Source of the DNA: Candidatus Bathyarchaeota archaeon
Lineage (GTDB): Archaea; Thermoproteota; Bathyarchaeia; RBG-16-48-13; GCA-020345945
Assembly: GCA_020345945.1 (NCBI GenBank)
Contig: CP070773.1
Span: 794,080 to 800,208, forward strand
DNA length: 6,129 nucleotides
Direction: 5' to 3'
In this document: one piece after another, positions 1 through 5,715 of the stretch
Layout of the letters: each line of letters opens with the position of its first letter
Numbering within the stretch: position 1 is the stretch's first letter
Translations under genes and position numbers: made by a program
Notes under the pieces: model-generated
Databases searched by the model: none
Seen by the model: the letters and a program-made list of their open reading frames with translations, nothing else
Told to the model about the DNA's origin: nothing

Positions 1-325
1 CAAGGTGGGGTGTCCTGCCCATTAGTACAGCGTCGAATACCGAAAAGTTGGGATCGAAGTGTGAGGTTTGGGGGACGCTGGCGATTCTCTTTGCGATTTC
101 TTTTCTGCTCATTGTGTAGAGATCTCGGCCGTGAAGATCTATGTTGCCGGAACTTGGTTCTAAGAGTCCGCTGGATGATCTAATTAAGGAGGTCTTTCCT
201 GACGCGTTTGGACCGAGGATTCCAATGAAATCTCCGGATTTCAATTGAAGACTAATGTCTTTGAGGATATTTACTTTGCCATAATGGCAGGTTATGTCTC
301 TGATATTGAGTATCTCCTCGGTCAT
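1..325 (-). CDS. ABC transporter ATP-binding protein, BtuD/FecE/FhuC type (partial, C-terminal part beyond window edge)
   Basis: This is the ATPase of an importer for cobalamin, iron chelates or a similar substrate. It would dimerise on the cytoplasmic face and power the FecCD permease encoded just upstream. I translated it by hand from the ATG at 325-323. About 108 residues are inside the window, so the signature motif, Walker B and H-loop lie beyond base 1. Visible are an A-loop aromatic (HYGK, residues 14-17), a Walker A GPNASGKTS near residues 38-46, and a Q-loop in ASVPQ near residues 82-86. The later SVFDAVLMGRTPHL stretch is typical of the FecE/BtuD group. The usual GPNGSGKST is altered to GPNASGKTS, which still fits GxxxxGK[ST]. 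The start follows the permease stop by 3 bases and has a good Shine-Dalgarno sequence, indicating translational coupling. Family assignment is firm; the substrate is inferred only from the operon. Confidence 0.93.
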   Translation of the reverse strand, partial: MTEEILNIRDITCHYGKVNILKDISLQLKSGDFIGILGPNASGKTSLIRSSSGLLEPSSGNIDLHGRDLYTMSRKEIAKRIASVPQTSHFDPNFSVFDAVLMGRTPHL

Positions 326-328
326 CTT

Positions 329-1411
329 CTACCCTCCGAATGGTTCGTTACCTTTTCTCGTGGCAAGAAGATAGATGAAGAATGGTCCGCCTAGCAATGA
401 TGTCATAATCCCAACCGGAATCTCTGATGAGGTCAGAACTGTTCTTGCGATTGCATCTGAGATAACGAGCATTATCGATCCTAGTATCGCGGAGGTTGGA
501 ATCAAGGTTCGGTGGTCTGAACTGAATATTGTTCTTGCCAGATGTGGGGTCATCAATCCGACGAATCCAATTGTCCCGGTCAAAGATACGGCGAGAGCGG
601 TGGTGGCGGAAGCTAGGATCATTAGTCTCTTCCGTGTCTTTTCTACCTCGACTCCTAGGTTTCTGGCTTCTTCGTCGCTGAGTAGCATTACGTTCATCTC
701 TCTTGAGAATATGTATGCACTTATGATTCCGAGTAGGGCGGTCGGTATCCCGACCTCAACTTGTATCCAATTGCTATTTGTGAGTCCGCCCATAAGCCAT
801 GAGACAACTGCGTGTAGTTCTTGTCCTGATACAATCATGATCAGTGAAGTTATTGCTGAGAGAAGATAGCTGACTGCTAGCCCGGAGAGGAGAAGTCTCA
901 GTGTCTGACTCCCGGTTCCAGCTCTTGAGATTATAGAGACAAGTAGCATAGCTCCAAGGGCACCAAGCAACGCGCTGATGGAGACAACACCTAGTCCTAG
1001 AGCTGTTCTGCTGACACCAGCCACGATACCGATAGTGGCTCCGAGTGCTGCTCCGGAGGAGACTCCTGTTACGAATGGGCTTGCCATCGGGTTCTTGAAG
1101 ATTGCCTGAAAAATTACTCCTGAGACGGCCAAGGATGCGCCGACCAATACTCCGACCAGAACTCTCGGGAGTCTGATGTGGAAGATGATAATCTCTTCAA
1201 CTGATCTTTGCTCTGCGTGATGTCCTGATATGATCTGTCCAGTCTTCCTGGTGACGATCCCAATAATTTTCTCGACGCTAAGATTTACTGATCCCATAGA
1301 AAGGGAGATGAGAATCGTTAGAAGTAGGATGATGAGAAGTCCTATCTTTGCTTCTCTTCTCAGTGGTTTTGGGGCATGTATTTCGTCGTTTGATCTCTTT
1401 GCTGTTTTCAA
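329..1411 (-). CDS. FecCD-family ABC importer permease (BtuC-like)
   Basis: This is the membrane channel of a BtuCDF-type importer for cobalamin, siderophores or haem. It is 360 residues, close to the family norm of 320-350 plus a longer N-terminal tail. Hydrophobic segments run throughout, starting near residues 22-40. Family hallmarks are RLPR (80-83) followed by VGASLAVSG, then KNPMASPF and GVSSGAALGA (106-125). The segment LSDEEARNLGVEVEKTR (244-260) matches the cytoplasmic coupling helices that touch the ATPase. GTIGFVGLMTPHLAR (279-293) and EIPVGIMTSLLGGPFF (330-345) are the conserved C-terminal signatures. The start codon is TTG, 17 bases after the binding-protein stop, with a weak ribosome-binding site (AAGGTCGAT). 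The next in-frame ATG (residue 39) would remove the first membrane helix, so TTG is preferred. Substrate is not determinable from this chain. Confidence 0.95.
   Translation of the reverse strand: MKTAKRSNDEIHAPKPLRREAKIGLLIILLLTILISLSMGSVNLSVEKIIGIVTRKTGQIISGHHAEQRSVEEIIIFHIRLPRVLVGVLVGASLAVSGVIFQAIFKNPMASPFVTGVSSGAALGATIGIVAGVSRTALGLGVVSISALLGALGAMLLVSIISRAGTGSQTLRLLLSGLAVSYLLSAITSLIMIVSGQELHAVVSWLMGGLTNSNWIQVEVGIPTALLGIISAYIFSREMNVMLLSDEEARNLGVEVEKTRKRLMILASATTALAVSLTGTIGFVGLMTPHLARTIFSSDHRTLIPTSAILGSIMLVISDAIARTVLTSSEIPVGIMTSLLGGPFFIYLLATRKGNEPFGG
331..337 (-). promoter_or_regulatory. Shine-Dalgarno site of the ATPase gene
   Basis: On the minus strand GGAGGGT lies 5 bases before the ATPase ATG and overlaps the last codons and stop of the permease. 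It supports the chosen start and re-initiation by ribosomes finishing the permease. Confidence 0.7.
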
Positions 1412-1428
1412 GTGTTGTTATCGACCTT

Positions 1429-2358
1429 CTATGCGAATAATTGAGGGTGGATAATCGCTGCCAGAGCCTCCAAGCCATCGATTATCCTAGGTCCTGGCCT
1501 TATCAGTATGTCTTCATCGATCTCGTAGATTCTTCCCATCTTTACTGCGGTTATTCTGTTCCATCCTGGTCTTACTTCGATATCCTCTTTTGCAATTCCT
1601 CCCATGTATCCTCTCTTGATTATTATTATCTCAGGGTCTCTATAGATTACCAACTCGGAGCTGATTATTGGATACGGATCGGAGGAATCAGAGAATATGT
1701 TTATTCCTCCGGCGAGGTCTATCAACTCGTTTATCCAGGTGTCTTGGCCTGCACTCATCAAAGGGCTATGCCAGATCTCGTAGTAGACCCTTGGAGTTGA
1801 CTTCAGTTGAAAAGTTGCTGATTCGATAAATCTAATTCTGTTCTTCAATTCTTCTACTAGGATGACTGCTTCACTATTTTTGTTTGTAATCTTTCCGACG
1901 AGTTCTATGTCATTCAAGATGTCTTCGACGGTCTTTGGAGACAGTACTAATGTTTTGATTCCAAGCTCTTCGAGACGATTTACTGTCCGGAGCTGGACAC
2001 CTCCTGTTGCTAGAACGAGGTCTGGTTCGAGTGACACCACTCTCTCTATGCTGATTGTAGCAAATCCTCCGACTTTCTGTTTCTCTTTCGCTTGGGCAGG
2101 ATGGTCGCAGTAATCACTTACTCCAACGATTTGATCGTCTAGACCAAGAGCGAATAAGATCTCTGTGTTGCCTGGTGACAAAGAGACTACCCTCTCGGGT
2201 TCGGTGCCTAACTCGACAGTTCTGCCAATATCGTCTCTGACAGTTAACGGATAGATCGATTCTGGTATCTTCGCTGATCTGATGGTCCAATAGACGCCGG
2301 CTATCGCAACGAAGAGTATTATGAATATGGTCAATGCTGTTCTGGATTTGTGGCTCAT
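1429..2358 (-). CDS. Membrane-anchored substrate-binding protein of ABC importer (BtuF/TroA-like fold)
   Basis: This extracellular solute receptor would deliver ligand to the FecCD permease encoded 17 bases downstream. It is 309 residues. The first 30 residues have a basic start and one hydrophobic helix (about 8-26) without a lipobox cysteine, so it is probably held by an uncleaved or signal-peptidase-processed anchor rather than as a lipoprotein. The rest fits the periplasmic-binding family PF01497: RVVSLSPGNTEILFALGL (56-73), VGVSDYCDHPAQA (78-90), SIERVVSLEPDLVLA (103-117), a helical linker, then WINELIDLAGG (208-218) and RPGPRIIDGLEALA (277-290). The VSDYCDHP and EPDLV context resembles BtuF, so cobalamin is my best guess, but haem or iron-siderophore receptors share the fold. 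The ATG has a TATA-like element 25-26 bases upstream and no close Shine-Dalgarno site, suggesting a leaderless or very short-leader transcript. Confidence 0.93.
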   Translation of the reverse strand: MSHKSRTALTIFIILFVAIAGVYWTIRSAKIPESIYPLTVRDDIGRTVELGTEPERVVSLSPGNTEILFALGLDDQIVGVSDYCDHPAQAKEKQKVGGFATISIERVVSLEPDLVLATGGVQLRTVNRLEELGIKTLVLSPKTVEDILNDIELVGKITNKNSEAVILVEELKNRIRFIESATFQLKSTPRVYYEIWHSPLMSAGQDTWINELIDLAGGINIFSDSSDPYPIISSELVIYRDPEIIIIKRGYMGGIAKEDIEVRPGWNRITAVKMGRIYEIDEDILIRPGPRIIDGLEALAAIIHPQLFA

Positions 2359-2378
2359 TTTTAGGCTCTACAACCTCG

Positions 2379-2388
2379 ATATTTATGG
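2379..2388 (-). promoter_or_regulatory. Probable archaeal TATA box of the importer operon
   Basis: On the minus strand CCATAAATAT is centred about 25-26 bases before the binding-protein ATG. At the usual archaeal TATA-to-start spacing, transcription would begin at or next to the ATG. No convincing BRE is visible upstream, so the call rests on the TATA-like core and its spacing. Confidence 0.5.
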
Positions 2389-2441
2389 ACGGATAATCCA
2401 ACCAACTATTCCTCAACTACCACAAAAGCCTTTTCTCTTCT

Positions 2442-2457
2442 AGACGAGATCTCGTCT
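2442..2457. promoter_or_regulatory. Perfect 16-bp palindrome, candidate operator in the divergent intergenic region
   Basis: AGACGAGA followed directly by TCTCGTCT is a gapless perfect inverted repeat. It sits between the importer operon (start 84 bases away) and the winged-helix gene (start 58 bases away). A dimeric helix-turn-helix regulator could bind it and control either or both. It lies upstream of the importer TATA box, so activation or local chromatin effects are as possible as repression. The core is AGATCT, which is over-represented in this window, so part of the symmetry may be compositional. Confidence 0.45.
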
Positions 2458-2515
2458 CTTCAACTAGACCCGAAACTCTGATCTTTGGGCAGGATAAAGA
2501 TAGTTGTGGTCTGCA

Positions 2516-3148
2516 ATGGAAGAGTTATCCCTCCTTACACGTCTTTCCGGACCTCGAGTTCCCGGACCCTTACCGTCGTTCAGCGATTACCATATCCTCT
2601 GGGCGATGGATATAATCGATCTGGAGGAATCGATTGGTCGAAGTAGATTATCGAAGAGTTTAGGTCTAGGTGAGGGTGTCGGAAGAACGATAGTTGAACG
2701 ACTGAGAGATGAAGGGCTAATCCAGGTTTCAAGATCTGGTTGTTCACTTACTGATCGTGGGAAAAATGTCTTGGAGGGGATCCATCGTCATCTATCAAGA
2801 TCTGTGCCACTAACTGAGAGTCCAATCGGTCTAGGGAGATCTAACGTGGTTATCCTAGTACGGAAGGCTTCTCACCTTGTCCGATCTGGGATCGAGGAGA
2901 GAGATGCTTCTATCCGAGCTGGAGCCTTAGGAGCCATGACCCTCGTTTACAGAAACAAGATACTATCGGTACCAGGATTGAGTGATGACTCGGAGAAGGA
3001 TTTTCCTGAAATGACATCCTACTTGCTAGATCGCTTTCAGCCGGGTGAAGGAGATGTTTTACTCATTATTGCCGCAGATAACCTTACCATTGCCGAATTA
3101 GCTGTTAGGGCTGCAGCATTGAGCCTTTTGAGAAGTGAAAGTCTCTAG
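2516..3148 (+). CDS. Winged-helix DNA-binding protein with C-terminal DUF4443-like domain
   Basis: Probable archaeal transcription regulator of unknown target, 210 residues from the ATG chosen here. Residues about 22-90 form a winged helix: a first helix (DYHILWAMDII), the RSRLSKSLGLGEGVGRTIVERLRDEGLI recognition region (42-69) and a wing ending LTDRGKNVLEGI. Residues about 95-208 form a separate alpha/beta domain (VVILVRKASHLV; GIEERDASIRAGALGAMTLVY; DVLLIIAADN; TIAELAVRAAALSLL). This resembles the archaeal DUF4443 and methanogen DUF2111 domains, recalled rather than searched; a ligand-sensing role is inference. A TTG four codons upstream (2504) is an alternative start giving 214 residues. 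I prefer ATG because neither has a clear Shine-Dalgarno site. The gene diverges from the importer operon across a palindrome and precedes the AbrB-PhoU gene by 84 bases on the same strand. Confidence 0.82.
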   Translation: MEELSLLTRLSGPRVPGPLPSFSDYHILWAMDIIDLEESIGRSRLSKSLGLGEGVGRTIVERLRDEGLIQVSRSGCSLTDRGKNVLEGIHRHLSRSVPLTESPIGLGRSNVVILVRKASHLVRSGIEERDASIRAGALGAMTLVYRNKILSVPGLSDDSEKDFPEMTSYLLDRFQPGEGDVLLIIAADNLTIAELAVRAAALSLLRSESL

Positions 3149-3194
3149 AATATAGTCGTCTCTTCTCAACTCCTCAAACTAGAACCAAAGCTAT

Positions 3195-3202
3195 CTTTAT
3201 GT
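3195..3202 (+). promoter_or_regulatory. Possible TATA box of the AbrB-PhoU gene
   Basis: CTTTATGT is centred about 34 bases before the ATG and is preceded by an A-rich ACCAAAG stretch that could serve as BRE. The predicted transcription start is about 8 bases before the ATG. A second AT-rich TATAAT at 3211-3216 is too close to the start codon to be the box. The gene could also be read through from the winged-helix gene. Confidence 0.4.
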
Positions 3203-3232
3203 TATGAATCTATAATCTTCATGTGAACTGGC

Positions 3233-4204
3233 ATGGATATACGTAGGGTGCAAGAGACTGGAGGTACTTTTCTGGTCTCTCTTCCAAAGAAGTGGGCTAG
3301 AGCCAATGGAATAAAGAAGGGAAATCTGATTAGGATAGATGAACGACATGACGGTGGTCTGATCTTATACTCTCAAGTTCAAGATCAAGTCCACCTAGAG
3401 ACTATTGTCGGACTTCCTTCCCCCCATCTGCGGAGAGATCTAATCGGAAAATATCTTCTTGGTTACGATGTAATCAGGATAACTTCGAAGGAGATGATAG
3501 GCCTCTCAGACCGAGAGCAGGTCAAATCAATCGTCTCACGATTGATTGGGCTTGAGATAATGGAAGAGAATTCTTATCGCATCGTTATTCAATGTCTTCT
3601 CGAACCTTCAAGTCTTATTCCCGATATGGTTCTAAGACGAGAGTGTGCGATCGCACTTAGCATGTACAAGGATGCTATCACTGCATTTCTTGGGAAGAAC
3701 CAACAGCTGGCTAATGTTGTATTGGATCGCGACGACGAGGTGGATCGGTTGTATTTTCTTCTCGTTCGATTGTTGAGATCTGCGGTTCAGAATCCTTCAC
3801 TCGGGGGGGCTCTCGAAATCACTCCAATAGACTGTTTGGACTATAGAATAACCGCCAATTTAGTCGAGTCTGTGGGAGACTCCGCTGTAGAGATTGCAGA
3901 CCAAGTACTCTCTTCTCAACCCGTTGATCTCAATTCCGAGCAAACTGCAACTCTCAAGGTTTTGAGTCGAAAGGTCGAAGAAGCTTTCGATACAGCTATG
4001 AGAGGGTTGTTCCTAAGGGACGTCGATCTCGCTGAACAAGCTACTCAGAAACACGAGGAGGCTCTTCACCTTTTGAAGGTTTTTGAAGAAGAGGCTACTC
4101 AATCGATGAAGACAGGGATTTCTACCTTCTCGATCGTAATCTCTGAGATCAGCAAGATCTGTCAATCAGCTGTAGATATTGCAGATCTCGTTGTAGGACA
4201 GTAG
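3233..4204 (+). CDS. PhoU-domain protein with N-terminal AbrB/SpoVT-like domain
   Basis: A cytoplasmic archaeal PhoU-type protein of 323 residues, likely linking phosphate status to gene or transporter control. Residues 1-48 are an AbrB/MazE-like swapped-hairpin DNA-binding domain (RRVQETGGTFLVSLPKKWAR, GIKKGNLIRIDER). A linker domain follows, then two PhoU three-helix repeats, about 130-230 and 235-323. The first repeat has an acidic metal-site segment DRDDEVDRLYF (165-175) and NLVESVGDSAVEIAD (209-223), matching the PhoU pattern ERIGDHAVNIA with serine in place of the usual arginine. The second has KHEEALHLL and ISKICQSAVDIAD. This AbrB-PhoU arrangement is recurrent in archaea. No phosphate transporter or PhoR/PhoB genes are adjacent; the neighbours are a winged-helix protein and, convergently, a phosphoribosyltransferase. 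The ATG has no clear Shine-Dalgarno site, consistent with a short leader. Confidence 0.92.
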   Translation: MDIRRVQETGGTFLVSLPKKWARANGIKKGNLIRIDERHDGGLILYSQVQDQVHLETIVGLPSPHLRRDLIGKYLLGYDVIRITSKEMIGLSDREQVKSIVSRLIGLEIMEENSYRIVIQCLLEPSSLIPDMVLRRECAIALSMYKDAITAFLGKNQQLANVVLDRDDEVDRLYFLLVRLLRSAVQNPSLGGALEITPIDCLDYRITANLVESVGDSAVEIADQVLSSQPVDLNSEQTATLKVLSRKVEEAFDTAMRGLFLRDVDLAEQATQKHEEALHLLKVFEEEATQSMKTGISTFSIVISEISKICQSAVDIADLVVGQ

Positions 4205-4278
4205 TAGGCATCTTTCTCTAGGAAGCTCTAATCCTTGGGGTTCTTGATAGAGATGCTGAGATAGGATTATAGGGTTTA

Positions 4279-4308
4279 GGAGAAGACGAATCGCTTCTAT
4301 TCTTCTCC
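4279..4308. terminator. Inverted repeat between convergent genes, possible bidirectional terminator
   Basis: GGAGAAGA (4279-4286) is matched exactly by TCTTCTCC (4301-4308) across a 14-base loop. One arm lies in the last codons of the phosphoribosyltransferase gene; the AbrB-PhoU gene ends 75 bases to the left. No long T-tract follows on either strand, and archaeal termination mostly relies on T-tracts, so a terminator role is tentative. Confidence 0.3.
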
Positions 4309-4893
4309 AAAGATCTCACTAGTGAATTTTCTGACGATAAATGGTTCTAGACCGATAGATATTAGATATTCTTCGATCTCAGAGAGTCGTCTTCCCTCGG
4401 TCTTTAATTTTCCTCCTATCTTCTTCACAGACTCGTACAATTCCCATGGGAAGCATACCCATGCGTTTGTGGTCCTCACATGGAAGTCTGGTATAGTAAT
4501 GCTCCAAGGTTTCAGGTATAGAGTGGCTATTCTTACTTCGGATGCTTCATCTTCTAGGAGTTTCTCTCTCACCAGTTTGAGGGATTTTCCAGTGTCGGCG
4601 ATGTCATCTACTATGAGTATATCCTTACCTTTGACAGGGACAGAAACAGGTTGAGTGATTCGTGGCTCCTCTGCTGTCTGATAAATATCTTCGTAGAACT
4701 CGACTTTGACATTGGCAAGATTTGGGTTGTCCAGTAGATCAGACATAATTCTCGCAGGGGGCCATCCTCCTCTGGATACCCCAACGATTATATCAGGTTT
4801 GAATCCGTTCTTCTTCACTTTATCTGCCAATTCTAATGTTATCTTATAGAGTTCATCCCATGTTGGGATTTCATATGTGATCTCCTCTGACAT
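4297..4893 (-). CDS. Purine-type phosphoribosyltransferase (xanthine/guanine/hypoxanthine PRTase-like)
   Basis: A type I phosphoribosyltransferase that would join a purine base to PRPP in cytoplasmic nucleotide salvage; 198 residues. The PRPP-binding motif is ILIVDDIADTGKSL (92-105), with the two adjacent aspartates and the TGKS loop. The VGVSRGGWPPARI loop (37-49) is the PRPP pyrophosphate loop region. The base-binding flank is NAWVCFPWEL (143-152), where W and the FPWE run recall bacterial XGPRT and the archaeal COG2236 group. About 45 residues follow the core (KTEGRRLSEIEEYLISIGLEPF and onward), probably a helical tail found in archaeal members. The exact base cannot be read from sequence. 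The start is the ATG at 4893-4891, preceded by GAGG 9 bases upstream. It lies 139 bases after the MoaD-like gene and has its own possible TATA box. Confidence 0.93.
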   Translation of the reverse strand: MSEEITYEIPTWDELYKITLELADKVKKNGFKPDIIVGVSRGGWPPARIMSDLLDNPNLANVKVEFYEDIYQTAEEPRITQPVSVPVKGKDILIVDDIADTGKSLKLVREKLLEDEASEVRIATLYLKPWSITIPDFHVRTTNAWVCFPWELYESVKKIGGKLKTEGRRLSEIEEYLISIGLEPFIVRKFTSEIFGEE

Positions 4894-4938
4894 AGGCGAC
4901 TTCCTCTTCCAATAATAGAACCTCTAGTATTCGCAAAG

Positions 4939-4947
4939 CCATAAGTT
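4939..4947 (-). promoter_or_regulatory. Possible TATA box of the phosphoribosyltransferase gene
   Basis: On the minus strand AACTTATGG is preceded by ACA and centred about 50 bases before the ATG. It predicts a leader of about 24 bases that would contain the GAGG Shine-Dalgarno site. The 139-base gap after the MoaD-like gene makes an independent promoter plausible. Confidence 0.4.
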
Positions 4948-5032
4948 TGTTTTGCAGAGACAGAATCAACTCTGCCTTCCAAAGAGAATCTTGGACTTTG
5001 CACTGGGTTGTGCGTTCTTCATCGAACGATGT

Positions 5033-5371
5033 TTACTCGCTTCCTCCGTGGGAGACTGGTAGAAGTACTATCTCATCTCCAGGAGAGATCTTGGCGTCAT
5101 TCCCCTCTAGGACGCTTATCTCCCTCCCATTTAAGAGTAGGAGGACATCATTCAAGTTCAAGATCGCTGTGTCAAGATTCTGAGACAGCTTTGAGTTGAG
5201 TTTTTCTAGAAATTCTGTAAAAGGTAGTGTCTCGACCAGGCTGATTGTAACTGTTTTTTCCTCGCTGTATCTCGCGAGTGCCCCGAAAAGCTTGACTTTT
5301 ACATCCTTTTTCCTGCTCAATTGTAGCAGACCTACCGAATCTTGTTTTTCAGGGTCAGGAGTTAAACTCAT
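5033..5371 (-). CDS. MoaD/ThiS-family ubiquitin-like protein with Gly-Gly-Ser-Glu C-terminus
   Basis: A beta-grasp protein of 112 residues, either a sulfur carrier (molybdopterin synthase small subunit MoaD or ThiS) or a small archaeal ubiquitin-like modifier (SAMP). The core runs from KVKLFGALARY (25-35) through LLLLNGREI (77-85) to SPGDEIVLLPVSHGG (96-110), with the PGDEIVLLPVSHGG ending typical of MoaD. The active form normally ends exactly at Gly-Gly, but here SE and then a TAA stop follow. The frame was checked base by base (GGA GGA AGC GAG). The protein would need trimming before adenylation. The first 23 residues are an extra, charged tail; an in-frame TTG at 5320-5318 (residue 18) would give a 95-residue protein nearer the family norm. 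No MoaE, MoeB/E1-like or JAMM protease gene is in the window. It lies between S17e and the phosphoribosyltransferase. Confidence 0.88.
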   Translation of the reverse strand: MSLTPDPEKQDSVGLLQLSRKKDVKVKLFGALARYSEEKTVTISLVETLPFTEFLEKLNSKLSQNLDTAILNLNDVLLLLNGREISVLEGNDAKISPGDEIVLLPVSHGGSE

Positions 5372-5401
5372 GACGCTTCTTCTTTTCTTTAGTGGAATCC
5401 G

Positions 5402-5409
5402 TCATAAGG
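5402..5409 (-). promoter_or_regulatory. Possible TATA box of the MoaD-like gene
   Basis: On the minus strand CCTTATGA is centred about 34 bases before the ATG, predicting a leader near 8 bases. The upstream bases are not A-rich as expected for a BRE, so this is weak. Read-through from S17e is the alternative. Confidence 0.3.
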
Positions 5410-5422
5410 GGAAAGATCTATT

Positions 5423-5434
5423 GTCCAATTGGAC
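5423..5434. promoter_or_regulatory. Perfect 12-bp palindrome upstream of the MoaD-like gene
   Basis: GTCCAA and TTGGAC form an unbroken inverted repeat in the 73-base gap between S17e and the MoaD-like gene. It is 13 bases upstream of the possible TATA box and 10 bases past the S17e stop. It could be an operator or a small hairpin in the S17e transcript end. No T-tract follows it. Confidence 0.3.
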
Positions 5435-5444
5435 TCTTGCTATC

Positions 5445-5645
5445 CTATGTGGCGGTTCGTGCTTCTATTTTCTTGATTCTTGTTATGTATCCCGCGATCT
5501 GATTCCTGAGCTTGTTTGAAGGTATAGATGCTATCTCTACAAGTCTCTTCTTATTCTCTTGAAAATCTGTAGAGAAATTGTTTGGATAATTCCCAACCAC
5601 CTGTGCTGCAAACCGTTTGACGAGTTCAGGTCGGATCTTACCCAA
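5445..5645 (-). CDS. rps17e: 30S ribosomal protein S17e
   Basis: Small-subunit ribosomal protein of archaea and eukaryotes, absent from bacteria; 66 residues, the short archaeal form. The N-terminal GKIRPELVKRFA, the central TDFQENKKRLVE and RNQIAGYITRIKK match the family strongly over nearly the full length. The start codon is TTG at 5645-5643. It is chosen because a strong GGAGGAG sits 5 bases upstream and the MGKIRP start is the family start. A TATA box with a good BRE lies about 75 bases upstream. The gene diverges from the thermosome gene across 246 bases, and the MoaD-like gene follows 73 bases downstream. The chain is rich in basic residues, as expected for rRNA binding. Confidence 0.95.
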   Translation of the reverse strand: MGKIRPELVKRFAAQVVGNYPNNFSTDFQENKKRLVEIASIPSNKLRNQIAGYITRIKKIEARTAT

Positions 5646-5650
5646 TTATG

Positions 5651-5657
5651 CTCCTCC
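5651..5657 (-). promoter_or_regulatory. Shine-Dalgarno site fixing the TTG start of S17e
   Basis: On the minus strand GGAGGAG is followed by CATAA and then TTG. This strong site with ideal spacing supports TTG as the true start of S17e. Confidence 0.8.
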
Positions 5658-5715
5658 AATAGTCACAGATCTATCTTTCGTTTATCCGTGTGATGCAAGA
5701 TGCTCTCCACCCCGT

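Noticed and set aside
375..869. 164-codon open frame on the plus strand
   Set aside because: It lies wholly antisense inside the FecCD permease gene, whose protein is clearly recognisable, and its translation resembles no family.
1441..2113. Plus-strand open frames of 119 and 83 codons
   Set aside because: Both are antisense to the binding-protein gene and show no recognisable domain; they are shadow frames.
2114..2416. 100-codon minus-strand frame overlapping the importer promoter
   Set aside because: It overlaps the start of the binding-protein gene in another frame and lacks recognisable features.
2424..2434. AAAAG-C-CTTTT quasi-palindrome near the 16-bp palindrome
   Set aside because: It is short, AT-rich and readily expected by chance; it is not placed as a terminator for either divergent gene.
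4947..5519. Plus-strand frames of 78, 63 and 107 codons
   Set aside because: They are largely antisense to the MoaD-like and S17e genes, which have strong family matches.
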